Below are positions 53,649-61,919 of a stretch of DNA of 64,000 bases, in pieces. The notes under the pieces were generated by a model that was not told the origin of the DNA, ran no database searches, and saw only the letters and a list, made by a program, of their open reading frames with translations. The DNA comes from DATHXC01 sp035459965. GTDB taxonomy: Bacteria; Pseudomonadota; Gammaproteobacteria; Burkholderiales; Methylophilaceae. Positions within the stretch are counted from its first letter, which is position 1. Each line of letters opens with the position of its first letter. A program made the position numbers and the translations under genes. The stretch lies in NCBI GenBank assembly GCA_035459965.1, contig DATHXC010000009.1, positions 124,001 to 188,000 on the forward strand. The letters are read 5' to 3'.

Positions 53649-55133
53649 ATGGTGTATAGAAAAGTCCTGCTCTGTTCGATGTCTGTGCTAATGATGCATA
53701 TCAGTTTGCATAGTGGCTTTGCTATTTCTGAACCATTAGATGGTGATTTGTCGGCTTCTGCCCATACTCTTAGCTGGCAAATGTTGCCGGGTGACAGCAT
53801 CAACCGTCTTGCTGCTCTGTTTTACCCCCGTAACAGTTATATGCAGCAACGATTTGTAGCAAAAACGTTGGCACTCAACCGAAAATACCAGGGTACGCTC
53901 AACCCTGCGCGGGTGTATGACGAAAGCAATTTCATCGTCATCCCTGATCTCAAATATTTATCCATGCAGGCCAGCCCGACCAAATTCAGGTCTGTAGTTG
54001 CTACGCAGCCAGGTAGGATGCTCAAGGTCGCGCATTCGCCAATGCCAGTGGGTGACAATCAGTTCTTGGCGAAGATACAAGTAGAATACGAAATCCTGAT
54101 CCAGCAAAATTCAATATTAAAACAAGAGCTGGCGCACCTTAATGAACATCTTGCTGGTTTGCAAAAAACGCTGGAAGAAATGTTTGTATTGGCCAGCAAG
54201 ATATTGGCGCAACAGCCTGCCGTTGAATCTGCGCCGGATCAAGTGGCACAAACCCCAGTTATATCCCCAATTGCTGAGCCACAAATTACACCCCTAGAAA
54301 CTAAGCCTCTGGAAACCAAGCCAGCCCCAGCCGTGGCAGAAAAAATGCAGCCATCAGCTGCGAAAAAAATAGTGAATATGACGGCGGAAAATAAAAAGAC
54401 GGCCAGCCAGCCAGCCCCCTCATCCTGGAGCTGGGAAACGGCACTATCGTTTAAAAAACAGGATGCGCTATTTCCCCTCATATTGACGTTGGTGGCTCTG
54501 CTGACGGTGATACTGCTCATCGGTAGCTGGGCCGTGAGCTGGTATCACAATCGATCAAAACAGCCAGAAGAAAGCGATAAGCCACTTTCCATTCCGCCCG
54601 CAGAAATTGTGGGCTTTGCGGTGACTGAAAACGGGGTGAATGAAACGCCTGAATCAGTGATTGCACGTGCGGGTGGCCTGATGGCCAATGACAAGCACAG
54701 CGAGGCCATATCGCTATTGGAAATGTATATCCGCGAACTGCCTACGCACTCAGTTTATCCATGGTTGTATCTGCTGGAGATACGCCATAAATTGGGACAA
54801 AAAGCTGAGTTCGATGAACTGGTGGAGCGACTTCACAACACCTTTAATGTCCAGCCACCGGCTTGGGAGGACAGGCAAAGTGGGGTGGTGATAGATAGCA
54901 GCCTGGAGGATTTTCCACATATCGTGACAGAGCTGGAACGTCTTTGGACGAGTGATGATGCGGTGCATTACCTGACCGAATTACAACTTGATAATCGCCG
55001 CGGTGAGCGCACCGGTTTTAGTGTGGAAGTGATGAAAGAGATCACGGTGTTGCAGAAGATACTGGAAACCCGCGGTGAATATGCCGCGGAGCCTAGCCAC
55101 AAGCCTGAGTTGCGATTAGTGTCTTCAGCCTAA
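53649..55133 (+). CDS. FimV-like LysM/TPR membrane protein, paralogue 2
   Basis: This 494-residue protein has the same layout as the gene before it: signal peptide, MLPGDSINRLAALFYPRNSYMQ (compare LPGESVERLAAQFFPNNNPMQ), coiled coil, TM helix near residues 275-295, acidic linker, and VYPWLYLLEIRHKLGQKAEFDEL in the C-terminal part. The two are homologous along their length but differ in linkers; here ETKPLETKPAPA repeats occur. The gap between them is 54 bases. The 3' end overlaps the convergent hemW gene by 9 bases. It likely acts at the cell envelope in pilus or polar organisation, which is inference. Confidence 0.8.
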   Translation: MVYRKVLLCSMSVLMMHISLHSGFAISEPLDGDLSASAHTLSWQMLPGDSINRLAALFYPRNSYMQQRFVAKTLALNRKYQGTLNPARVYDESNFIVIPDLKYLSMQASPTKFRSVVATQPGRMLKVAHSPMPVGDNQFLAKIQVEYEILIQQNSILKQELAHLNEHLAGLQKTLEEMFVLASKILAQQPAVESAPDQVAQTPVISPIAEPQITPLETKPLETKPAPAVAEKMQPSAAKKIVNMTAENKKTASQPAPSSWSWETALSFKKQDALFPLILTLVALLTVILLIGSWAVSWYHNRSKQPEESDKPLSIPPAEIVGFAVTENGVNETPESVIARAGGLMANDKHSEAISLLEMYIRELPTHSVYPWLYLLEIRHKLGQKAEFDELVERLHNTFNVQPPAWEDRQSGVVIDSSLEDFPHIVTELERLWTSDDAVHYLTELQLDNRRGERTGFSVEVMKEITVLQKILETRGEYAAEPSHKPELRLVSSA

Positions 55134-56291
55134 AAACAGCTGTAGTAACTCATTCAAAAAGCGCTGCCCCAGCAGGGTGGGCTTGATGATCTCCCGATTA
55201 TATTCCCCACTAATCTCCAGTAAGCCCTTGGCTTTTGCTTGTTTAACAGCAGTTTCTACCGCGCTGATAGGCAAGCCGGTGCGTTGCTGAAACAGGCCGA
55301 TCTCAAAACCCTCGGTTAGCCTCAACGTGTTCATCATGAATTCAAAGCCAAGCTCATCTGCGCTAATTGCCCATTCATTATCAACAGCCTGTCCAAATGG
55401 CGCCTTTTCAAGATAGCGGTTGGGGTGTTTGTGACGGCTTTGGCGCACGATTTTATCGTGAAAGCTTAATTTTGAATGCGCACCGGCCCCTATGCCCAGG
55501 TAATCGCCGAACTGCCAGTAGTTGAGGTTATGTCGGCAACGCTGCCCCTTTTTGGCAAAGCCGGAAGTCTCGTAATGCTCATAGCCATTCTTAGCCAGTA
55601 ATTCTTCAATAGCCTCCTGCATTTCTGCGCTGGTATCGTCGTCCGGCAAGCTAGGCGGAGTGCGGTGGAAGGGCGTGTTGGGTTCTAGCGTGAGGTGGTA
55701 AAAAGACAAATGCGCCGGGCCGAAATCACAGGCGGTCTGCGCATCTTTCAAGGCATCGGCCAGGCTTTGTTGCGGCAAGGCGTACATCACATCCAGATTC
55801 ACCGCATCGAAAGTGCGTAATGCCAGCTCTGCAGCAGCGCGCGCTTGCTTGTCGTCATGGATGCGCCCTAACGCTGCCAGATAGCGGCTATCAAAACTCT
55901 GGATGCCCAGAGATACGCGATTCACACCCGCCTCTTTGTAGCCCTGGAAATGCGCAGAATCCACAGTGCCAGGATTAGCCTCGAGCGTAACCTCTGCGCC
56001 GTATTCGAGTGGGGTGAGCATGCGCACATGACTTAAAATTTTGTCTATGGCTTCAGCCGAAAACAGGCTGGGCGTGCCTCCGCCAAAGAATATGCTATGG
56101 ATCTTGCGTCCCCAGATTTGCGGCGTGGCCTGCTCCAGGTCGGCAATCAGCGCATCCACATAAGCTGCTTCGGGGATTTTAGTTCTGGATTCATGCGAAT
56201 TGAAGTCGCAATAAGGGCATTTCTTGACGCACCATGGGATATGGATATACAGCGCCAACGGCGGCGGAGCTTTTAACCCGGAAATAGTCAC
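55125..56291 (-). CDS. hemW: Radical SAM haem chaperone HemW
   Basis: HemW is a radical SAM protein that binds haem and inserts it into respiratory enzymes; it resembles HemN but lacks coproporphyrinogen oxidase activity. The 388-residue protein has the cluster motif CVKKCPYCDF (C-x-x-x-C-x-x-C), SIFFGGGTPSL, and QSFDSRYLAALGRIHD. The GTG at 56291 is used as start. The C-terminal winged domain ends LGQRFLNELLQLFLG. It overlaps FimV paralogue 2 by 9 bases and is downstream of the 82-residue gene, rdgB and rph. Confidence 0.95.
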   Translation of the reverse strand: MTISGLKAPPPLALYIHIPWCVKKCPYCDFNSHESRTKIPEAAYVDALIADLEQATPQIWGRKIHSIFFGGGTPSLFSAEAIDKILSHVRMLTPLEYGAEVTLEANPGTVDSAHFQGYKEAGVNRVSLGIQSFDSRYLAALGRIHDDKQARAAAELALRTFDAVNLDVMYALPQQSLADALKDAQTACDFGPAHLSFYHLTLEPNTPFHRTPPSLPDDDTSAEMQEAIEELLAKNGYEHYETSGFAKKGQRCRHNLNYWQFGDYLGIGAGAHSKLSFHDKIVRQSRHKHPNRYLEKAPFGQAVDNEWAISADELGFEFMMNTLRLTEGFEIGLFQQRTGLPISAVETAVKQAKAKGLLEISGEYNREIIKPTLLGQRFLNELLQLFLG

Positions 56292-56313
56292 TTCGCCTGC
56301 AATGGGCGCAGTG

Positions 56314-56562
56314 CTACTTACCGGTATTATTGGGATGGTTTTGCTGATAGGGATTCACCAGTTGGTCTACGAGCTTGTGCAAAGCCTCGCGCATCTGCTC
56401 TTCGGACACTTCCATCAGCAGGCCGTCTTCCAGCGCATCCTGTGCGATCTGTTTGAGCTCGTCAAAATTTTCAGTCATCACTTTGACTTTTTCGGTGCAG
56501 GCAACCACGCTGCCGTCATCCCGCAGCCATTTGGGCCATGCTTGTGGTTTTGGTGCGCTCAT
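56314..56562 (-). CDS. Conserved hypothetical protein, 82 residues
   Basis: This small acidic protein starts MSAPKPQAWPKWLRDDGSVV and has VMTENFDELKQIAQDALEDG and a helical LHKLVDQLVNP segment near the end. Its ATG overlaps the rdgB stop by 4 bases and it is followed after 22 bases by hemW, so it is translated with them. I have seen no assigned function for it. The single cysteine (C22 in VACTEKV) and W9/W12 near the start are notable. The codon use resembles that of its neighbours. Confidence 0.75.
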   Translation of the reverse strand: MSAPKPQAWPKWLRDDGSVVACTEKVKVMTENFDELKQIAQDALEDGLLMEVSEEQMREALHKLVDQLVNPYQQNHPNNTGK

Positions 56563-57164
56563 AAGGCGAGTCTTTCCAGCTTGTGCAGCAATTTTGCCAT
56601 GGCCTGACCGCGATGGCTGATGCGGCTTTTGATCTCCAGCGGCAGCTCAGCGACGGTTTTGCCAGTCTTGGCATCCAGGAACAATGGATCATAGCCAAAG
56701 CCATCGGTTCCTTTGGGTTCAGACAATATTTCGCCTTGCCAGATGCCTTCTGCAATTAAAGGTTGCGGGTCATCCGCATAGCGCACCAGCACTACGACAC
56801 AGTAAAAATGCGCTTCGCGCTGCGTTTTACCGTGCAGCGCTTCCAAGAGTTTCTCGTTATTACGTGCATCAGATTTAGGCTCTCCAGCATAGCGCGCAGA
56901 AAGCACGCCAGGCATGCCTTGCAGGGCATCGACGCAAATGCCGGAATCATCTGCCAGCGCAGGCAGGCCGGTATGCTGGCTGGCATGGCGTGCTTTGGCC
57001 AGCGCGTTTTCGATAAAGGTGCAAAAAGGCTCTTCAGCCTCTGGTACATTCAAGTGCGATTGTGGGATGACCTCGATCTTGAGCGGCGCCAGCAGATGCT
57101 GGATCTCACGCAGCTTGCCTGCGTTGCCGCTGGCGATGACCAGTTTTTTAAAAGGCAAAGACAT
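56559..57164 (-). CDS. rdgB: Non-canonical purine NTP pyrophosphatase (RdgB/HAM1)
   Basis: RdgB hydrolyses ITP, XTP and dITP and keeps hypoxanthine and xanthine out of nucleic acids. The 201-residue protein starts KKLVIASGNAGKLREIQHLL. It has FIENALAKARHA, ADDSGICVDAL, FYCVVVLVRYADD and DGFGYDPLFLD, all family blocks. The ATG at 57164 follows rph after 2 bases. The gene order rph-rdgB-82-residue protein-hemW is compact and probably one operon, starting at the promoter near 57941. Confidence 0.97.
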   Translation of the reverse strand: MSLPFKKLVIASGNAGKLREIQHLLAPLKIEVIPQSHLNVPEAEEPFCTFIENALAKARHASQHTGLPALADDSGICVDALQGMPGVLSARYAGEPKSDARNNEKLLEALHGKTQREAHFYCVVVLVRYADDPQPLIAEGIWQGEILSEPKGTDGFGYDPLFLDAKTGKTVAELPLEIKSRISHRGQAMAKLLHKLERLAL

Positions 57165-57166
57165 AT

Positions 57167-57913
57167 TTAGATACCTAAAGCGATTTTCTGCATCTGTATT
57201 AACTCCGCGATACCAGCTTGTGCCAGGTCGAGGATTTCATTCATCTCTTCACGCGTAAACGGTTCGCCCTCTGCTGTACCCTGGATTTCAACAAAGCCGC
57301 CGCTACCGGTCATTACCACATTCATATCGGTATCGCAGTCTGAGTCCTCGATGTAATCCAGATCCAGTACTGGCGAGCCCTTGTAGATACCTACAGAGAT
57401 GGCAGCTACAGAATCTTTAAGGGGTGACTCCTTGATCAGGCCCTTTTTTAACAATAGGCTAATGGCATCGTGTAGCGCTACATAGGCGCCAGTGATGCTG
57501 GCAGTGCGGGTGCCGCCATCCGCCTGGATCACGTCGCAATCGATCTGGATGCTACGCTCGCCCAGTTTTCCCAGGTCGATAATGGCACGCAAGCTGCGGC
57601 CTATCAGGCGTTGAATCTCCTGGGTACGGCCAGATTGCTTGCCTTTGGAGGCTTCCCTGTCCATACGGCTACCAGTTGAGCGCGGCAGCATGCCGTATTC
57701 CGCAGTGACCCAGCCCTGGTTTTTGCCACGCAGGAATCCCGGCACTTTTTCTTCCACGCTGGCAGTACAAAGCACATGCGTGTCGCCGAATTTGACCAGC
57801 ACAGAGCCTTCCGCGTGCTTGGTGTAATTGCGGATAATTTCGACCGGGCGCAACTGGTTGGCGGTACGCTGGCTAGGGCGTGATTGACTGGCTTGGCTAA
57901 TATTAGATGACAT
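57167..57913 (-). CDS. rph: Ribonuclease PH
   Basis: RNase PH is a phosphate-dependent 3' exoribonuclease that trims tRNA precursors. From ATG at 57913 the protein has 248 residues, starting MSSNISQASQSRPSQRTANQ and leading to EIIRNYTKHAEGSVLVKFGDTHVLC. GRTQEIQRLIGRSLRAIID and DCDVIQADGGTRTASITGAYVA carry the phosphate and RNA-binding arginines. The upstream in-frame extension has no family similarity; AGGA lies 6 bases before 57913 and a TATAAT box lies at 57941-57946. Confidence 0.96.
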   Translation of the reverse strand: MSSNISQASQSRPSQRTANQLRPVEIIRNYTKHAEGSVLVKFGDTHVLCTASVEEKVPGFLRGKNQGWVTAEYGMLPRSTGSRMDREASKGKQSGRTQEIQRLIGRSLRAIIDLGKLGERSIQIDCDVIQADGGTRTASITGAYVALHDAISLLLKKGLIKESPLKDSVAAISVGIYKGSPVLDLDYIEDSDCDTDMNVVMTGSGGFVEIQGTAEGEPFTREEMNEILDLAQAGIAELIQMQKIALGI

Positions 57914-57940
57914 GGGACATCCTGATAGGCATAAAGCCAC

Positions 57941-57946
57941 ATTATA
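57941..57946 (-). promoter_or_regulatory. -10 box (TATAAT) of the rph operon promoter
   Basis: The complement of 57941-57946 is a perfect TATAAT, 28 bases upstream of the rph start. The -35 region (GGCTTG, 17 bases upstream) is weak. Confidence 0.5.
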
Positions 57947-58007
57947 AGCCAAGCTGGAAAGTGCAAGCCACGAAACTAAAAATTAGCAAAGCTAAACTGC
58001 CTGTGCC

Positions 58008-58943
58008 TTATTTGCCCTTGGTTTTATGTATTGCGGCCTGTATGCCTGCAATTGCACTCTCGATATCTTCATCGCTTAGATCGGACGCTGCTTCAGCAGC
58101 CTCGTCGTTGCGCACAGTAAGCTGGTAGGTGGTAAGCGGGTTGAGGATAGTAGTGGTAGCGCCGAGTGGCATGGTGCCGGTAGAAACTGCTGTTTTGCTA
58201 TCCTGTTTTTCACCCCATTGCATGGCAATCAGGCTCATATTGTCGCCATCTTTTTTGCACAGCGTCTCGGCATTATCCAGTAGTTTGAGTGCGGCCAGAT
58301 TGATTGCGCCCGCATGCAATGTGCGGCTGATATCAATATCGCTTACCGCCGTCCACAGACCATCGGTGCACAGCAATATCCTGTCTCCATCTTTCAGTTG
58401 GCGTTTCTGACTAATATGTACTTGTGGCGGGGTAGTGCCACCCAGGCAATTGTAGATTTTGTGCCGGTCGGGGTGGGTGCCGAGATCTTTTTTGGTAATC
58501 TGGCCCTTGCGCAACATCATCTGCACCACTGAATGGTCTTCGGTGCGATACAGCAATTCGCGGTTGCGGTAATGATAGAGTCTGGAATCACCCACATGGG
58601 CAATATGAATAAAGTCACGTTGCACTATGGCTGCTGCAATGGTGGTACGTGGCGCTTCTGCCAGGCTATTGTTTTTGCGGATGTCGTCGATTGCCTCATG
58701 AATCTCCAGTATCTGCTCATTAAGGAATCGGCTAGGGCTGGATAATTCCGGCTTCGCTGTTTTTTGAAAGGCGTCGGTCAGCATCTTGACCGCGAGTTGC
58801 GCTGCTACTTCACCATGGCGATGCCCACCCATGCCATCGGCAATCACCATCATTAGCGCATCCTTACTATAGGAGTAAGCCAGGCGGTCCTGATTATAAG
58901 GGCGTGGGCCTTGGCGGCTGCCTTGATAGATGGTGAATTTCAT
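58008..58943 (-). CDS. PP2C-family protein serine/threonine phosphatase
   Basis: This 311-residue PP2C phosphatase removes phosphate from Ser/Thr with two metal ions. The motifs are complete: NQDR (residues 18-21), VIADGMGGHRHGEVAA, IAHVGDSRLYHYRN, EDHSVVQMM, CTDGLWTAVSD and GDNMSLIAMQW. A Ser/Thr/Glu-rich tail follows the catalytic domain. It overlaps the kinase gene by 4 bases; the kinase lies immediately upstream in the same operon. It probably reverses that kinase, which is inference from gene order. Confidence 0.93.
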   Translation of the reverse strand: MKFTIYQGSRQGPRPYNQDRLAYSYSKDALMMVIADGMGGHRHGEVAAQLAVKMLTDAFQKTAKPELSSPSRFLNEQILEIHEAIDDIRKNNSLAEAPRTTIAAAIVQRDFIHIAHVGDSRLYHYRNRELLYRTEDHSVVQMMLRKGQITKKDLGTHPDRHKIYNCLGGTTPPQVHISQKRQLKDGDRILLCTDGLWTAVSDIDISRTLHAGAINLAALKLLDNAETLCKKDGDNMSLIAMQWGEKQDSKTAVSTGTMPLGATTTILNPLTTYQLTVRNDEAAEAASDLSDEDIESAIAGIQAAIHKTKGK

Positions 58944-59878
58944 AACGGTGTATTGAGGTAGTGCTTAATCTTTTTTATCAGGCTATGTTGCACCGGTTTT
59001 GGCGGCAGATTTTCAATCAGTGCTTTCTGCAGCGAAAACACGCTTTGCGGGCGCTCCATGTGATCCAGCTTAAGGCAGCTATCAATGATTTTAAGCAGGT
59101 CCTGCGAGTAATGCTCGCGGCCCAGCTTGGTGGCGGGCATCAATATATCTTTTTTCATGCGCTGGTCAGCCGCCATGGGCGCGGCGCGCGCAATACAGGA
59201 GTACATGCTGGCGCCAACACTGTAAATGTCGCTCCATGGACCCAGCAGTTTGCGGTCGTAATACTGCTCTGGCGAGGCAAAGCCTGGCGTATAGCTGGGC
59301 GGCAGCTTGGGCTGCACATCGGTCAGTGTCTGGCGGGCAGAGCCGAAATCCAGCAACACTGGTGAGCCATCCATACGGATATAGATGTTGGAAGGTTTGA
59401 TATCGAGGTGCAGCAGTTTTTGCGTATGTACTTCACGCAGGCCGTTGAGCAGCTCGCTGAATACGCGGCGAACGAAATTTTCGCTGACCGGTTTATTCTG
59501 TTTAAGGATGGATTCCTGCAATGATTTGCCACGCTCATACTGCATCACCATATACACTGTTTCGTTGGCGCGAAAAAAGTTGAGCACGCGCACGATATTG
59601 CGGTGATCGATATTGGCGAGCGTGCGGCCTTCTTCAAAAAAGCATTTAAGACCGTGGCGGAAACTGGAAGCGGATTCAGCAGAATTGATGGAGACATTGA
59701 CCCCATCGCTACGCAAGGCAAGCTCGGTAGGCAGGTACTCTTTAATGGCTACCGTGTTTTTATCTTTATCGCGGGCGATGTAAACAAAACTGAAACCACC
59801 AGTATTCAGGACTTTGCGGATTTCATAGTCCTGTAAGCGATGGCCAACGGGCAGTGCCTGATTTTGAGTTTCTTGCAT
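58940..59878 (-). CDS. Serine/threonine protein kinase (Hanks type)
   Basis: The protein of 312 residues has the kinase core: glycine loop VLNTGGFSFVYIARD, lysine in VAIKEYLP, catalytic loop HLDIKPSNIY, DFGSARQTL, and the GFASPEQYYDRK activation segment. There is no transmembrane helix, so it is probably soluble. It lies divergent from yicC and overlaps the phosphatase gene by 4 bases. Its substrate cannot be read from the sequence. Confidence 0.93.
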   Translation of the reverse strand: MQETQNQALPVGHRLQDYEIRKVLNTGGFSFVYIARDKDKNTVAIKEYLPTELALRSDGVNVSINSAESASSFRHGLKCFFEEGRTLANIDHRNIVRVLNFFRANETVYMVMQYERGKSLQESILKQNKPVSENFVRRVFSELLNGLREVHTQKLLHLDIKPSNIYIRMDGSPVLLDFGSARQTLTDVQPKLPPSYTPGFASPEQYYDRKLLGPWSDIYSVGASMYSCIARAAPMAADQRMKKDILMPATKLGREHYSQDLLKIIDSCLKLDHMERPQSVFSLQKALIENLPPKPVQHSLIKKIKHYLNTPL

Positions 59879-59982
59879 GCGCTTTTGGTTGTTTTATAGT
59901 CTTGTGATTTGTGCGGCTATTTTGGCATGAAATCTATTGGATTTGGTACCATACATTAAATTTTTGAGAGAATACATTAAAC

Positions 59983-60849
59983 ATGATTTTTAGCATGACA
60001 GGTTTTGCCTCGCTGGAGCATGAAATAGCCAACGGGGTGCTGGTGGTAGAGCTGCGATCGGTCAACCATCGCTATCTTGAATTGCAGATGAAGCTGGATG
60101 ACAACCTGCGCACGGTAGAACCCCTGGTGCGCGAGTTGATTACCGCCAAATTAGGGCGTGGCAAGGTGGAGTGCCGCATGAGCCTGATGCGCAAAGCGGG
60201 CGCTGTCAAAGCGGCAGAGCTGGATGACGCCATGTTGCAGCAGCTGTCACAATTGACCGCCAGCGTGCAGAAGCAGTTTCCGGACAGCCAGCCCTTGTCT
60301 GTGGCGGACATATTGCGCTGGCCCGGCGTGCTGGCTAGCGATAACACAAGTAACGAAAGTCTGGCCGATGATGTGCGCGCTTGCCTGGATCAGGTATTGC
60401 AGGACATGTCGGACTCGCGGGCACGCGAAGGCGCCAAGATGAAAGCGCTGATACTGGAGCGCCTCACGGAGATGGAAGCGTTGGTGGCACAGGTGAAAAC
60501 GCTCATGCCACTGCAGGTCAAAGCCTACCAGGACAGGCTGACTGCCAAGTTTCATGAAGTGATCAAGGGCGCAGACGAAGAGCGCGTGCGCCAGGAGCTG
60601 GTATTGTTTGCACAGCGTGTGGATGTAGATGAAGAGCTGACACGGTTGACTGCGCATATTTCAGAAGTGCGGCGCATACTGGATGCTAATGCGGCGGCGG
60701 GCAAGCGGCTGGATTTCCTGATGCAGGAGCTCAACCGCGAGGCCAATACGCTGGGCTCTAAATCAATATCGACAGAATCCTCGCAAGTATCGATGGGTTT
60801 GAAGATACTGATTGAGCAGATGCGCGAACAGATACAGAATATAGAATAA
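59983..60849 (+). CDS. yicC: YicC-family endoribonuclease
   Basis: The protein of 288 residues matches the YicC/YloC family of endoribonucleases. FSMTGFASLEHE is the characteristic start, SVNHRYLELQMKL and the C-terminal ELNREANTLGSKS and MKILIEQMREQIQN-like LKILIEQMREQIQN blocks are conserved. It precedes gmk by 38 bases in the standard yicC-gmk-rpoZ-spoT order. Confidence 0.96.
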   Translation: MIFSMTGFASLEHEIANGVLVVELRSVNHRYLELQMKLDDNLRTVEPLVRELITAKLGRGKVECRMSLMRKAGAVKAAELDDAMLQQLSQLTASVQKQFPDSQPLSVADILRWPGVLASDNTSNESLADDVRACLDQVLQDMSDSRAREGAKMKALILERLTEMEALVAQVKTLMPLQVKAYQDRLTAKFHEVIKGADEERVRQELVLFAQRVDVDEELTRLTAHISEVRRILDANAAAGKRLDFLMQELNREANTLGSKSISTESSQVSMGLKILIEQMREQIQNIE

Positions 60850-60887
60850 AGTTATTTTACAGGCACGGATTAACACAGAGTTCAAAC

Positions 60888-61496
60888 ATGATAGGTAACC
60901 TTTTTATTATCACCGCCGCCTCCGGCACCGGCAAAACCAGCCTGGTGCGCGCCTTGCTGGAAGCTGACCCGCAGGTCAAATTGTCGGTTTCATATACCAC
61001 CCGCAAACCCAGGCCGGGTGAGGTGGATGGCGTGGATTACCACTTTGTCGACGATGCAGAGTTTTTGCGCATGCTGGGTGAAGGCGATTTCCTGGAATCA
61101 GCCGAGGTACATGGCGCCAGGTATGGCACCTCGCAGATTCGCGTGGATATTGGCTTGCAGGACAGCAATGACCTGATACTGGAAATAGATTGGCAGGGCG
61201 CTGAACAGGTACGCAGGCTTTACCAACAAGTCATCAGCATTTTTATCTTGCCGCCTGATGCGCAAGCGCTGGAACAGAGGCTGACCGGGCGTGGACAGGA
61301 TAGCGCCGAAGTCATCGCACGGCGGCTTGCCGCGGCGCATGAGGAGATGAGCCACGTCGCTGAGTTTGACTATGTTATAATCAATGACAAATTCGAGATG
61401 GCGTTGCAAGACCTATGCGCCATTGTTCGTACCCAGCGCCTCAAATGCGACAAGCAGGTGAGGCAACACGAAGCATTACTGAAAACCTTATTTTAG
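60888..61496 (+). CDS. gmk: Guanylate kinase
   Basis: Gmk phosphorylates GMP to GDP. The 202-residue protein opens MIGNLFIITAASGTGKTSLV with the P-loop at residues 11-17. It has YTTRKPRPGEVDGVDYHF, EVHGARYGTS and DLILEIDWQGAEQVR, the substrate-binding elements. Immediately downstream are rpoZ and spoT, linking guanine nucleotides with ppGpp and RNA polymerase. Confidence 0.97.
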   Translation: MIGNLFIITAASGTGKTSLVRALLEADPQVKLSVSYTTRKPRPGEVDGVDYHFVDDAEFLRMLGEGDFLESAEVHGARYGTSQIRVDIGLQDSNDLILEIDWQGAEQVRRLYQQVISIFILPPDAQALEQRLTGRGQDSAEVIARRLAAAHEEMSHVAEFDYVIINDKFEMALQDLCAIVRTQRLKCDKQVRQHEALLKTLF

Positions 61497-61563
61497 CGCT
61501 GTAAAACGCATGCTTTTATTGCATGACGTATAGCTAGAATGAGCTAACACGGAGATAAACCAG

Positions 61564-61776
61564 ATGGCACGTATTACTGTTGATGATTGTCTTGAAAAAA
61601 TCCCTAATCGTTTTCAACTCACGCTGGTAGCGGCTTACCGCTCACGTCAGCTGGCTAATGGCTCTGAGCCCTTGGTAAGCACACATGGTCAGAAAGACAA
61701 GCCTACCGTACTGGCATTGCGCGAAATCGCAGCCGGCAAAGTGGGTCTGGAAGTGTTGAACCGCGGTCACGCGTAA
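61564..61776 (+). CDS. rpoZ: RNA polymerase omega subunit
   Basis: Omega is a small RNA polymerase subunit that supports beta' assembly and ppGpp response. The 70-residue protein starts ARITVDDCLEKIPNRFQLTLVAAYRSRQL. It continues to KPTVLALREIAAGKVGLEVL and lacks the long C-terminal tail of the E. coli protein (91 residues), which is usual in betaproteobacteria. CGGAGATAA is the ribosome site. Confidence 0.96.
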   Translation: MARITVDDCLEKIPNRFQLTLVAAYRSRQLANGSEPLVSTHGQKDKPTVLALREIAAGKVGLEVLNRGHA

Positions 61777-61919
61777 AGCTCGCTGGCCTGCTCAAATTTA
61801 GGTGAAGCTTAAGTAAAAATCCTAGGTAAACATCGGGCCAGTGAACATCCAGCAGTTAAAGTTAGCCAACTGCAAAATTATTAGTCGCCACAATTGAAGG
61901 TAAGCCGAGATAAAGTGCT

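Noticed and set aside
57914..57952. 13-codon upstream extension of rph
   Set aside because: The start at 57913 has AGGA, and the extension would overlap the -10 region of its own promoter.
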